64,000 nucleotides of DNA from Cyclobacterium qasimii M12-11B. Its GTDB lineage: Bacteria > Bacteroidota > Bacteroidia > Cytophagales > Cyclobacteriaceae. Location: positions 90,940 through 154,939 of the forward strand of contig NZ_ATNM01000156.1 in NCBI RefSeq assembly GCF_000427295.1, in the 5' to 3' direction. Under the pieces are notes generated by a model, which saw only the letters and a program-made list of their open reading frames with translations, ran no database searches and was not told the origin of the DNA. This document shows positions 47,696 to 57,081 of this stretch, in pieces (within the stretch, counting starts at the first letter, position 1; every line of letters begins with the position of its first letter). The position numbers and the translations under genes are program-made.

Positions 47696-48615
47696 TACAA
47701 ATGTTGCATCCAATTAATGCAGCTATTAGGCCAATCTTTTTGAGAGCCTTCTTTGTTGAGAGAAAGTGAATATCCATGTTGACCTACAGGGTACAAGTGC
47801 ATTTCTGCAGGAATGTTTTTGGCGACCAAACCTTCATAAAACATTAAGCTGTGTTTAACAGGTACTCCTTTGTCGTCCTGAGAATGAAAAAGAAAGGTAG
47901 GGGGTGAATCTGCTCTTATTTGTTCTTCATTGCTGAAATATTTAACCCATTTGGCTTCAGGCGTTTTTCCTATCAAGCTATTTCTAGAACCAATATGTGT
48001 GAATTCCTCGTTAAATGAGATTACTGGATAGCCTAAGATCATGAAATCAGGACGGCAGGATTGCTGCAAAATGGGGTCATCTGATCCTGGATTGCCTGAA
48101 TCAAAGTGAGTTCCTAAAGTGGAAGCCAGGTGTCCTCCAGCTGAAAATCCCATAATACCAATCTTGTCTGGATCTATGTTCCATTCTTCAGCATTAAGTC
48201 TTACCATTCTGATGGCCTGTTGTCCGTCGGACATTGGTACCAGGTGAGGACTAGTTTGTGTTTCCGCAGAGGGCAACCTGTATTTCAAAACGATGCCAGC
48301 AATGCCATGGCTGTTTAGCCATTTGGCAATATCAGTACCTTCCCAATCATAAGCCAAAATACCATATCCACCACCAGGACAAATGATAACTGCTTGACCA
48401 TTGGCAGCACTCTTGGAGGGTAAAAAGACTTCTATTTGAGGGGTTTGAACGTTACTAATACGGATAATCCCATCAACTTTTGCTACTTCTTTTACCTGAG
48501 TGATTTTTTTAAATGGTATTTCTCCCGGGTAAATGTCCATTACAAGTGGTTGATTTTGGGCATTTAAAGATCCCATTATAAAAACGAAACTAAAAACTAG
48601 AAAAAGCTGATTCAT
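47695..48615 (-). CDS. secreted alpha/beta hydrolase, acetyl-esterase-like
   Basis: 306 residues with a signal peptide (LFLVFSFVFIMGSLNAQ). The oxyanion motif IICPGGGYGILAYDWEG near residue 77, nucleophile GIMGFSAGGHLAS near 150, acid in HSQDDKGVPV and His in GQHGYSLS complete the triad. The BD-FAE/acetyl xylan esterase group removes acetyl or feruloyl groups from plant or algal polysaccharides. Between the kinase (18 bp) and the GH140-like gene (overlap) in one operon, it probably deacylates a rhamnose-containing oligosaccharide in the periplasm. Confidence 0.83.
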   Translation of the reverse strand: MNQLFLVFSFVFIMGSLNAQNQPLVMDIYPGEIPFKKITQVKEVAKVDGIIRISNVQTPQIEVFLPSKSAANGQAVIICPGGGYGILAYDWEGTDIAKWLNSHGIAGIVLKYRLPSAETQTSPHLVPMSDGQQAIRMVRLNAEEWNIDPDKIGIMGFSAGGHLASTLGTHFDSGNPGSDDPILQQSCRPDFMILGYPVISFNEEFTHIGSRNSLIGKTPEAKWVKYFSNEEQIRADSPPTFLFHSQDDKGVPVKHSLMFYEGLVAKNIPAEMHLYPVGQHGYSLSLNKEGSQKDWPNSCINWMQHL

Positions 48616-48633
48616 TGAGAGGGTATGGTTTAT

Positions 48634-49964
48634 TTATTTAAATGCATTTAACATCAGGGCTGCCCCATAGGCTGATCCTAATGGGAAATCAGAAAATTCG
48701 AGTTCATATCCTTCCAATAGGGCATTTAGAAAACGGATAAACACCTTATTGTAGACAAAACCGCCATCAATATACACTTTTTTTATAGGTGTTGCACCTT
48801 TAGCAAGCATCAATGAGGCCACCTGCATCTTGGCCAGGCCAAATATCAAGTGGTGATAGGCTTGCTCAAAATCAGAAAAAGAAGATATGTCCCAATTGTT
48901 CTCTGGGAATATTTCGGCTACCAATGGCGTTCTTGCGATTGCTTCAGGATAAAATTTTCCTGAGAGCTCACCACTCAAGAGCTGATTGACTAACGCTTCA
49001 TTGGGCAATATGTCTTTGTAATATTTTGGCTCTTTACCGAAAGCCTTGTTCATCTTTTTCAATTGATTGTCCAATTCATAGCCAAGGAAAAAACGACTGG
49101 CTTTAACAGTCTTACCATGGATGGATAGAAAATTCAGGCAATCATTTTGTAGTTCTTTGAATGTCAGCTCTCTTTGTGGGAAAGGGTTAAGTGATATGCT
49201 CCAGGTGCCCGTAGAAATCAGTAGAAAAGGGTCTTTGATTTTGATCAAATAGGAGGCTAAAGCAGAGGAAGAATCATGAATGCCAACGCCTATTTTTACT
49301 TTTTGACCACAGATTTCTTTCTCAAAACTATGGTTCGTAGGTACTTGGCGAGGTAATTTCTCAGCAATTCCTTCTTCATATACCCACTCATGATAGTCTC
49401 CTTTAGGAAAATCCCACATTTTGGTATGGCAGCCAATAGAAGTAGGTTCGGTGACGGCTTCGCCAGTAAAGAGATAGGAAATGTATTGAGGGAGATGTAA
49501 GGAGTATTTGATTTTTTTGAATACTTCAGGTTTTTTCTTTTGAGCCAATACAATTGCAAACCAGAATTGAGCATGCCTAGTGTAGGTGAGGCTGTAGTCT
49601 GATTGATACTTTCTTCTGGATATTTGCTGTAAAATTCCTGGTGAACATCCTCAGGAAAATCCTTGAGGTAGTTGTAAATTGGCGTTACAGGTTTGCCATC
49701 TTCTCCAATAGAAACGAAGGTGGCACCATAAGTAGAGAAATTCAATGCCTTGATCTCATATTGAGGGTCCTGGCACAATTTCTCTACATTTTCTTTGGCC
49801 CATTCTGTGATTTTTTCTAAATCGTCACATTCAAATCCGTCGTCATCTTTTATCGTCGGAAACTGTACATATTCTTCCTTGATTTCATTTAGATTTTCAT
49901 CAAATAGAAAAAATTTCTTGTTCGTTTTTCCTATATCAAAAATGGCAGTTACCGGAATGGGCAT
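48634..49964 (-). CDS. rhaB: rhamnulokinase-like FGGY carbohydrate kinase, frame broken
   Basis: ATP-dependent kinase of the FGGY family; from context it phosphorylates L-rhamnulose at C1. The first frame starts AIFDIGKTNKKFFLFD (ATP-binding phosphate-1) and ends after GMLNSGLQLYWLKRKN. The second frame supplies PQYISYLFTGEAVTEPTS, VGIHDSSSALASY and STGTWSIS, and the C-terminal GGFVYNKVF and GSAYGAA. They meet at a T6 run (49531-49536, plus strand). One more A reads LKRKKPEVFKKIKYS and gives about 443 residues. On the coding strand the run reads A-AAA-AAC, which is also a -1 slippery heptamer (see findings). Symbol is by context, moderate certainty. Confidence 0.83.
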
Positions 49965-50000
49965 TGTCGTCTTGTATTTTATTGAATGTATTGATTTAAC

Positions 50001-51284
50001 TTATAAACCGGTGGCAAGTGATTTTGCTCCCCTTTCTTTGACCAGTTGCTTTCTTACTGCCAGGTCTCTGTATACCTCTACTGGAGATAGGGCAGCATTC
50101 GCTTGAAGTCTGGCTTCTGCAATTAATGGCCTTAAATCTGTTCGAAAGGCATTTTGCAAGATTTCCTGGGCCAGTACAGCATCATTTGCTTCCCTGGCAT
50201 TTTCCAAGGCTACCCTGTCCACACATAATGCTTGCGCATAGGCCATTTGGATGGCTTCTACTGATTGAAGCAAGTCTTCCATTGGGTCTTTCAGGTTGTG
50301 ACTGGCATCTATCATCCAGGCAGGAGGAGGGTTTTTGGAATTCTTGTCTTCCATGCCTTCTACCAATTCGTTAAATATCAGGAACAACTGGTAAGGTTTC
50401 ATGGCGCCTGCAGTCAGGTCATCATCTCCAAATTTGGAATCATTGAAGTGAAATCCGCCCAGTTTGCCTTGCATCATTAAGGTCGCTACTATTTGCTCAA
50501 TATTCGTATTGGGCAGGTGGTGACCTAAATCTACCAAGGTAAAGGCCCTGTCGCCTAGTTGGGAAGCCAATAAATGAGAGGTTCCCCAATCCTGAATTAC
50601 CGTATGGTAAAAGTTAGGCTCATAGGGTTTGTACTCTACAAACATTTTCCAGTCTGAAGGTAGTCCCTGATAAATGGCTTTAAGAGAGTCCAAAGTATTT
50701 TGGAGCGCTTTCCGGAAATTCATTTGTCCAGGAAAAGAAGATCCATCTGCTAGCCATACCGTTAAAGCTTTGGATCCTAGTTGGTCTCCATATTTGATCA
50801 CTTCCAGGTTATGGTCAACAGCTTGTTGTCTTACTTTGGCATCTGTGTGACACAAGGAACCAAATTTATAAGAAAGCTCCTGATCAGGTTGATCCTGGAA
50901 AGTATTTGAATTGACTGCGTCGAACAGTAAATTGTGCGAAGCTGCATGGGCTTTGACCGCTTCAATATCACCAGGTATGTCCCAGGGGATATGAAGAGAG
51001 ATAGCACCAGATCCAGCATTCAATGCGTGAATGAGGCCTACATCATCAATTTTTTCTTCAAGCGATCTGGGTTCACCTCCTCCGGGGAATCTGCCAAATC
51101 GTGTTCCTCCTGTCCCGAGGGCCCAGCTAGGAATGGCGATTTGAAAATCCTGGATCTTTTGAATGAGTTGATCAGGATCCAGCCCTTTGGTGGTTAATTT
51201 ATTGCTTAGATACTCAAAACTCTCCCGGTGATCCGGGAGAGCTCTGTTATTGATAGTATTGATTTGATTTTTATCAATTCTCAT
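50001..51284 (-). CDS. rhaI: L-rhamnose isomerase, rhizobial RhaI type
   Basis: 427 residues. It converts L-rhamnose to L-rhamnulose. The N-terminus WALGTGGTRFGRFPGGGEPR and ISLHIPWDIPGD, together with VDLGHHLPNTNIEQIVA and GFHFNDSKFGDDDL, are typical of the TIM-barrel isomerase of this branch, distinct from the E. coli RhaA type. His/Asp/Glu metal ligands lie in VEYKPYEPNF, DLGHH and HFNDSKFGDDD. It starts 9 bp behind the RhaD fusion and precedes the kinase by 36 bp. Confidence 0.9.
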   Translation of the reverse strand: MRIDKNQINTINNRALPDHRESFEYLSNKLTTKGLDPDQLIQKIQDFQIAIPSWALGTGGTRFGRFPGGGEPRSLEEKIDDVGLIHALNAGSGAISLHIPWDIPGDIEAVKAHAASHNLLFDAVNSNTFQDQPDQELSYKFGSLCHTDAKVRQQAVDHNLEVIKYGDQLGSKALTVWLADGSSFPGQMNFRKALQNTLDSLKAIYQGLPSDWKMFVEYKPYEPNFYHTVIQDWGTSHLLASQLGDRAFTLVDLGHHLPNTNIEQIVATLMMQGKLGGFHFNDSKFGDDDLTAGAMKPYQLFLIFNELVEGMEDKNSKNPPPAWMIDASHNLKDPMEDLLQSVEAIQMAYAQALCVDRVALENAREANDAVLAQEILQNAFRTDLRPLIAEARLQANAALSPVEVYRDLAVRKQLVKERGAKSLATGL

Positions 51285-51293
51285 GGTAATGCA

Positions 51294-53402
51294 TTATCTG
51301 ACAAAGGCAGCAGCAACTCCTCCATCAACGTTTAAAATATTTCCGGTACTCTTGCTCAAATGACCACCAACAAAAGCAAAAACGCCATTGGCAATGTCAT
51401 CTACGGATATAATTTCATTCATTATCGTACGCTTTGCGTAAAATGATGGTAGCTCTTCTACAGTGATACCGTAAGCCTTGGCTCTGCCTTTGGCCCATTC
51501 GCCTTCCCATATTTTACTGCCTTCAATCACTGCATCAGGATTGACTACATTCACACGGATCTTGTCAGGTCCTAGCTCAGCAGCAAGCAATCTACTCATG
51601 TGTACCTGAGCTGCTTTAGCAGTACCATAGCCTACGTTATTTGGTCCTGAAACCAAGGCGTTTTTACTGGCGATATTGACGATGTCTCCTCCTTTGGCCT
51701 GAGCTCTTAATATTGCCACAGCTGCCTTAGATACCGCAAATTGTCCTTTTACCAATACAGATTGAAGAATGTCCCAATCTTTTTCAGTGGTTTGTGCGAT
51801 AGGTTTAGAGATGGCAAGACCTGCACAGTTTACAATGATGTCAACGCCACCAAATTTAAGACAAGCTGCTTTTAGCGCTACTTCTATGTCTTCCATTTTG
51901 GTAACATCCATTAAGGCTCCTGAGCCTGTGTCTTTGCCATAAGTAGCAAGAGCAGTGTCAAGGTTGTCTTTGTTGATGTCTGTGATGAATACACAGGCAC
52001 CTTCTTGCGCCATTTTATCAGCAATTGCTTTACCAATTCCACCAGCTCCTCCTGTTACAAAGGCTACTTTTCTGGAAAGTGGTTGTTCTTTAGGCATTCT
52101 TTGAAGCTTCGCTTCTTCCAATAACCAATACTCAATGTCAAAAGCTTCCTGTAAAGGCAAGGACACATAAGAAGAAACGGCTTCCGCACCTTTCATCACA
52201 TTGATGGCATTGGTGTAAAATTCGCTAGCGACTCTTGCTGTCTGTTTGTTCTTAGCGTAAGAGAACATACCTACACCAGGCCATAAAATAACCACTGGAT
52301 TAGAATCCCTTATGCCAGGACTGTTGTCACGTTTGTGGTCATTGTAATACTTGGCGTAATATTGTCTGTATTCTTCAAATTCTTTTTCGAGATAGGCTTT
52401 TATCTCTGTCATGTCCGAAAGATCCGTGTCAGCAGCTATCTCTAATACTAGAGGTCTGATTTTGGTTCTTAAGAAGTGATCAGGACAGCTTGTTCCAAGA
52501 GGAGCAAGTTTTTCAAGGTCATTGCTATTGATAAATTCCAACACACGTTCGTCATCGGAAAAATGGCCAACCATACGGTTAAATCCTGAGGCAAGACCTC
52601 TTAAATGAGGGGCAATGATAGAAGCTTGTTCTTTTCTTTCCTCAGCTGGTAAAGAAGTAACTTTCTGGCCACCAAATACCGGACGGCTTTTGCCATAGTT
52701 GTCTTCTAAATATTGAGAAGCCTTGTCGATCACCTGAAGGCTATTGATATAGCATTCGTAAGCAGTATCTCCCCAAGTGAAAAGACCATGTCCTCCGAGC
52801 ATAATGCCTCGAATTCCAGGATTGGCTTTAAGTGCTTTGTCTAGTTGTAGTGCCAAGTCGAAACCTGGTCTTTGCCACGGAACCCAGGCAATTTGACCTC
52901 CGAATAATTCGTTGGTGATCTTTTCTCCATCCTTAGCTGCTGCAATGGCAATAGCGGAATCAGGGTGAAGGTGATCGATGTGCTTGAAAGGCAAAACAGC
53001 ATGTAAAGGAGTATCTATAGAAGGGGCTTTGGAATCCAAGTCATAGATGCAATGGTTGAACAAGGCCACCATTTCATCTTCAAATTCCAAACCTCTGTAT
53101 ACATTTTTAAGAGCAAGTAACTTGTCCATGTACAATCCAGCAAGTCCGCTTCTTTTCAATGTTCCGATGTCTCCACCTGAACCCTTGATCCACATTATTT
53201 CAGTATCCTCTTTTGTAAGTGGATCTTTTTCAATGGTTTTACAGCTAGTGTTTCCACCGCCATAATTGGTGATTCTTAGATCTGCTCCCAAAATGTTAGA
53301 GCGATAAAGCAATAGTGCTACCTGATCGTCTCCTAAAGCTTTCGCTTTTTCATCATCCCATAGATAATCTACGTGCTTAAAAGTGTCTTTTGTAATTGCC
53401 AT
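51294..53402 (-). CDS. rhaD: bifunctional rhamnulose-1-phosphate aldolase / short-chain dehydrogenase
   Basis: 702 residues in two domains. The N-terminal class II aldolase part (about 1-430) has TNYGGGNTSCKT, the DTPLHAVLPFKHIDHLHPDS metal site, and GIMLGGHGLFTWGD. The C-terminal short-chain dehydrogenase (about 440-702) has the Rossmann motif AFVTGGAGGIGKAIADKM, NIASKNALVSG and the YGTAKAA catalytic Tyr-Lys. It cleaves rhamnulose-1-phosphate into dihydroxyacetone phosphate and L-lactaldehyde, and the dehydrogenase then converts the aldehyde. First gene of the operon; the promoter lies in the 488-bp region upstream. Confidence 0.93.
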   Translation of the reverse strand: MAITKDTFKHVDYLWDDEKAKALGDDQVALLLYRSNILGADLRITNYGGGNTSCKTIEKDPLTKEDTEIMWIKGSGGDIGTLKRSGLAGLYMDKLLALKNVYRGLEFEDEMVALFNHCIYDLDSKAPSIDTPLHAVLPFKHIDHLHPDSAIAIAAAKDGEKITNELFGGQIAWVPWQRPGFDLALQLDKALKANPGIRGIMLGGHGLFTWGDTAYECYINSLQVIDKASQYLEDNYGKSRPVFGGQKVTSLPAEERKEQASIIAPHLRGLASGFNRMVGHFSDDERVLEFINSNDLEKLAPLGTSCPDHFLRTKIRPLVLEIAADTDLSDMTEIKAYLEKEFEEYRQYYAKYYNDHKRDNSPGIRDSNPVVILWPGVGMFSYAKNKQTARVASEFYTNAINVMKGAEAVSSYVSLPLQEAFDIEYWLLEEAKLQRMPKEQPLSRKVAFVTGGAGGIGKAIADKMAQEGACVFITDINKDNLDTALATYGKDTGSGALMDVTKMEDIEVALKAACLKFGGVDIIVNCAGLAISKPIAQTTEKDWDILQSVLVKGQFAVSKAAVAILRAQAKGGDIVNIASKNALVSGPNNVGYGTAKAAQVHMSRLLAAELGPDKIRVNVVNPDAVIEGSKIWEGEWAKGRAKAYGITVEELPSFYAKRTIMNEIISVDDIANGVFAFVGGHLSKSTGNILNVDGGVAAAFVR

Positions 53403-53890
53403 ATTGTTATTTAATAAATTTTAATTCTAAGTAATATTTAGCGAATATACTTCATTCAATGAAATTAACTGTCCTGTTCTATGCTGTTTGGACTACAATC
53501 CATCTGGAATTGAATCGGGAATAAGTCTAAAAACTATGTTTTCCTACCTAAAAAACAATTGATTCTGATAATCTTGTGTTAAAATCAGACAATAATAAGA
53601 AATTATTGTTTTTGTTAATCATTAATTAACCCGAATTCTAATGCGTTGAAAAAATAACGGTAAGTAGCTGTGGTAATTGCATCCAAACCAAACTTTGCCT
53701 TTCGGTTGAAAGTAAATCGTCTTTGTCTCTCCATTATTGCTGTCAATTGCCCCCTTCCCTAATTTCCTTCTTTTAAGAGGTTTTGTAAAGGCTCATTTTA
53801 TTCGTTAATTCTGGAGGCACTATTGATTCATACAAGCCTATTTAAACAATAGGCTTGCCCGATTTGTCTAATGCTGTTTTCCAACTGCCC
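53403..53890. other. intergenic region upstream of the rhamnose operon
   Basis: About 490 bp holding the rhaD promoter (minus strand) and the 3' end of the OmpA gene. It contains an AT-rich inverted repeat ACAATAAT/ATTATTGT at 53589-53609 and the palindrome at 53833-53857. No regulator gene or TAnnTTTG box is obvious. Confidence 0.5.
53833..53857. terminator. hairpin behind the OmpA gene
   Basis: Perfect 10-bp arms CAAGCCTATT and AATAGGCTTG around TAAAC. It is 34 bp past the stop of the OmpA gene. The minus-strand tail is not T-rich, so this may be a stem-loop rather than a true terminator. Confidence 0.5.
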
Positions 53891-54580
53891 TTAATGGATC
53901 CCTTTATGCTTAATTTTTACTTTTGTTTGAGCATCTTGAATCATTTCTTGGTTTGCACTGATAGCCATTTCTACTCTTCTATTTTGTGCCCGCCCTTCAG
54001 ATGTGCTATTGTCATATCTTGGAGCGCTTTGTCCAAATGCTTCAATATTAAATCGCGAAAAGGACACACCCTTATCGCTTAAATATTGTGCGACTGAATC
54101 GGCTCTTTTCAAGGATAGCTGTTGATTATACTCTTCTCTTCCTGTATTGTCTGTGTGGCCTTGAATAGAAATATTTGTGTCAGGGAATTCCGTTAGAATT
54201 TTGGCAACACCGTCTAGATTTTCCTTTGAAGTAGCGGTTAAATCTGATTTGTTAGTTGCAAAGTTTACACCACTATTTTCACCAAAAATCACATGGATTC
54301 CTTCACCTACGCGCTCTACTTCTGCTCCTGGGATTGCCTCTTCTATTTTCCGGGCTTGCTTGTCCATTACATTTCCAATAATTCCTCCACTAGCACCACC
54401 AATTGCAGCCCCAATGAGCGCTCCTTTAAGATTTCCCTGAATTAGCCCACCAGCAATTGCACCTGCAGCTACACCAATACCGGCTCCTCTTTGTGTGCTA
54501 TTTGTGTTTTTTACTGCATTGCAGTTAAATAAAAGCAAAGCAAAAGCTATTGCTATAGTCGATCTCATTTTACCTTTCAT
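53891..54580 (-). CDS. OmpA-family lipoprotein with glycine-zipper domain
   Basis: 229 residues. Lipobox-type signal (ALLLFNC), then a glycine-zipper segment of alternating Gly/Ala (GAGIGVAAGAIAGGLIQG and GALIGAAIGGASGGIIG) near residues 33-70 that may form a membrane-inserted hairpin, and a C-terminal OmpA domain with ISIQGHTDNTG near 135 and NRRVEM near 208. Probable outer-membrane lipoprotein of the YiaD type binding peptidoglycan. Downstream partner of the lipocalin-like gene by 27 bp. Confidence 0.9.
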   Translation of the reverse strand: MKGKMRSTIAIAFALLLFNCNAVKNTNSTQRGAGIGVAAGAIAGGLIQGNLKGALIGAAIGGASGGIIGNVMDKQARKIEEAIPGAEVERVGEGIHVIFGENSGVNFATNKSDLTATSKENLDGVAKILTEFPDTNISIQGHTDNTGREEYNQQLSLKRADSVAQYLSDKGVSFSRFNIEAFGQSAPRYDNSTSEGRAQNRRVEMAISANQEMIQDAQTKVKIKHKGIH

Positions 54581-54607
54581 GTCTTTAGTTTTGTATTTGT
54601 TGTTAGA

Positions 54608-55108
54608 TTAAAGTACTACGTTGTCTGAGATCTTGGACATACTCATTTCGACAGTAAAAGGTTTCCCTTGGTACTCTACCTCCAATTCAATTTTCATATT
54701 AGTTTCACTTAAACTTTTAACTTTCATTCGATAGCCAGCATTCATAGGATCAAGAGACTTATTTTTGTCGTCAGTATATTTGAACTGAATGTAGCGTTGC
54801 GTATCTGAATCAAAGAAGGACCATCTAATGCGAGCTGTTGTTGATTCACAATTTGATGAATTTGATGCTATAGTGAACTTCCCGGTATAGTTGTTAGGAA
54901 TAAACATCCATGTACTATTTTTAAAACAATAAGAGTCTGCGAAGTCGAACATGAATGCTTTGTAAGTACCTTCTGCACCAAAAAATTCCAATTGATCAAC
55001 TTGCCATTCACCTTTTAATGCTTTCTTTCCCGCAATACCGTTAAAGTCCTTTGTTGCTCCACAGCCTACAAGTATTAAAATTAGACCAAGCGTGATAAGT
55101 TTTTTCAT
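54608..55108 (-). CDS. lipocalin-like lipoprotein
   Basis: 166 residues with signal and lipobox (LILVGCG). KKALKGEWQVDQLEFFG and the alternating beta strands, with FTIASNSSNCESTTARIRWS, look like a Bacteroidota lipocalin-type beta-barrel. Such proteins may bind lipids; no ligand known. It is cotranscribed with the OmpA lipoprotein, a pair found together in related genomes by my recollection. Confidence 0.75.
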   Translation of the reverse strand: MKKLITLGLILILVGCGATKDFNGIAGKKALKGEWQVDQLEFFGAEGTYKAFMFDFADSYCFKNSTWMFIPNNYTGKFTIASNSSNCESTTARIRWSFFDSDTQRYIQFKYTDDKNKSLDPMNAGYRMKVKSLSETNMKIELEVEYQGKPFTVEMSMSKISDNVVL

Positions 55109-55454
55109 AATAGCTATTATTTATTCAATACTAAACCCAGAATTTTTCAAATTTAAGTCGAAATATGCAATAGGCAATCTATTTTATGAGGTAATCCCTC
55201 CAAACCATGAAGCTAATTGGCTAACTAAAGGAACTTATCAATGTCTTAGAATTGGGGATTAAAAAAGGTTGTTTTATTGCGCAAATCAACCATAGTGACC
55301 CGATCACTACTGTACTTAATGATGCGTGAAAAAATTCAGGGGTAGATTTATGTTTTCAGACTAGCCTGAGTTGCTCCTAAATTAAAAATAATCGTTCTTT
55401 TAAGGCTTAGAATACTTTTATTTCTATGTCCATTTTATATTATTTTAAGCTTTT
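55109..55454. other. intergenic region
   Basis: About 345 bp upstream of the lipocalin gene and downstream of the thioredoxin-family gene. No coding frame or strong signal is seen. Confidence 0.5.
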
Positions 55455-56006
55455 TTATTTCCATTTAATACTACAACCCATACTTGGTTTTTGGTCTATA
55501 GTCACTTTTTCTCCAGCCAATAAAGCATCCAATGCATTGGATAAGTCTTTTCCCGTTGGTCGGCCCATACCTGGTCTGGTTTCATCAAAACGACCTCTGT
55601 AGGCACATTCTAAATTACCATCGAATACAAAAAAATCTGGTGTACAAACAGCATTGTAGGCTTTGGCTACTTCTTGTGTGGCATCATATAAATACGGAAA
55701 AGTATAGCCTTCCATTTTTGCTATTTTTGACATGTATTTAGGCCCATCTTCAGGACTGTAATCAATATCATTACTGCTTATAGCAATAAATTGAATGCCT
55801 TTAGCTTGGTAAATATTTGCGATTTCTACCAATTTTGAATTTATGTGATGCACAAATGGACAGTGATTACAAATAAAAATAACCACTGTTGCGGTATCCG
55901 ATTTTACTTCGGACAGGGTTACTGTATTGCCAGATATGGTGTCGGGTAAAGTGAAATCAGGTGCTTTTGATCCCAATTCCATCATATTTGAATAGGTTAA
56001 AGACAT
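55455..56006 (-). CDS. thioredoxin-family / AhpC-TSA-like protein
   Basis: 183 residues, no signal peptide. Starts LGSKAPDFTLPDTISG, then the active-site CNHCPFVHH (CxxC with the HCPF context) near residue 46, and the typical cis-Pro loop near TPDFFVFDG. This subgroup of redoxin-domain proteins is widespread in Bacteroidota, often annotated as thiol-disulfide oxidoreductase; the partner is unknown. Stand-alone. Confidence 0.88.
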   Translation of the reverse strand: MSLTYSNMMELGSKAPDFTLPDTISGNTVTLSEVKSDTATVVIFICNHCPFVHHINSKLVEIANIYQAKGIQFIAISSNDIDYSPEDGPKYMSKIAKMEGYTFPYLYDATQEVAKAYNAVCTPDFFVFDGNLECAYRGRFDETRPGMGRPTGKDLSNALDALLAGEKVTIDQKPSMGCSIKWK

Positions 56007-56384
56007 ACTATATTTTTTATAGTTTCAAATGTAAGTTTAGTATTTTACCATTACAATAACGGTCAAAAAGGATAGTTTAATCTGAGACAGGAATGAGAGC
56101 TACTATTAAGCAGCCTAATCGATTTAAAATCAGTCGCTTCTGTGCTATTTCTGAATTGCTATAATGATACTGTAACTGTGCCTTCAAAAATTGATTGTTT
56201 GGTGAGTTTTAACCTAAGACTGGATTGGCTTGGAATTGATTTTTTTGTGGCCTTGTGAACCCATCTTGGGGGTTGTTGAGGTAGAAAATGGAGGGTCTAC
56301 TTGGAGAAGAATAGGAAGGTAACTATGATATACGGTCTGCCTTCCTAGAGGAATTTGGAGAGCCTTTAAGGTTCGAGGTTAGTT
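56007..56384. other. intergenic region
   Basis: About 380 bp between same-strand genes. I see no coding frame, repeat or strong hairpin. Confidence 0.5.
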
Positions 56385-56786
56385 TTATTGATGGCTTTCT
56401 GCTAATGCTACCAAAACTTTAATTGCTTTCTCGGAGTCTTTTTTGTCTACGAAAATATGATCGTGATAATATCCGGCAATTACATTACAGCTTATGTCAT
56501 TTTTTGCCAATTCCGTAGAAAAAATAGCTGTCAAACCTACCGCATCAAGAGAGGAGTGAATCATAAGTGTGATCCAGGAAGCAATGTATTCATAGCTCAA
56601 ATTTAGCTCATCTGCTTTGGCTTTTTCAATAACGATGGTGGTGCCTTCCTTTTCTTTGAATTCACAGATGGTATGTCTTCGGTCAACATTACTAAGGTCT
56701 TTGACCGTTGAAAAGACATATTCCCCTTGGTTCAGCTTTGGCGTCATGCCTTTTATTAATTGAGATAAATTTGTTTCTCCTCCCAT
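56385..56786 (-). CDS. ACT domain protein
   Basis: 133 residues in two ACT-like units: [18 protein letters not shown] and [20 protein letters not shown] with [24 protein letters not shown] domains bind amino acids and control enzymes; free-standing members of this class have no known partner. Cytoplasmic. No operon partner within 295 bp. Confidence 0.82.
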   Translation of the reverse strand: MGGETNLSQLIKGMTPKLNQGEYVFSTVKDLSNVDRRHTICEFKEKEGTTIVIEKAKADELNLSYEYIASWITLMIHSSLDAVGLTAIFSTELAKNDISCNVIAGYYHDHIFVDKKDSEKAIKVLVALAESHQ

Positions 56787-57033
56787 TTAATTCTTTTTTT
56801 AGTAAGTCAGATAAAGGATGCGATTAATTATTATATGCGCTAAACTATGAAATTCTGTCTGTAGTTTTTATAACGCTAAAATAGTTTTATAAACCTGATC
56901 AGATTGATTTAGAGCGGGGCAAAGAAATGCAGGGAGGGTATAAGCATAAAAGAATGATACTTAAGTTCATTTCAGTGGAGGATTGAAATGTAGTGTAAAT
57001 TCCTGATTTCCGGTGAAATGTGTGTGAGACGTC

Positions 57034-57057
57034 CCCCGTCAGATAAATCTGGCGGGG
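57034..57057. repeat. GC-rich palindrome behind the methyltransferase gene
   Basis: CCCCGTCAGA and TCTGGCGGGG pair with one T-G wobble around TAAA. It is 24 bp after the methyltransferase stop. No T-tract, so it may be a dispersed palindromic repeat rather than a terminator. Confidence 0.5.
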
Positions 57058-57081
57058 TTGTCTACAGGATAGGCAATGGGT

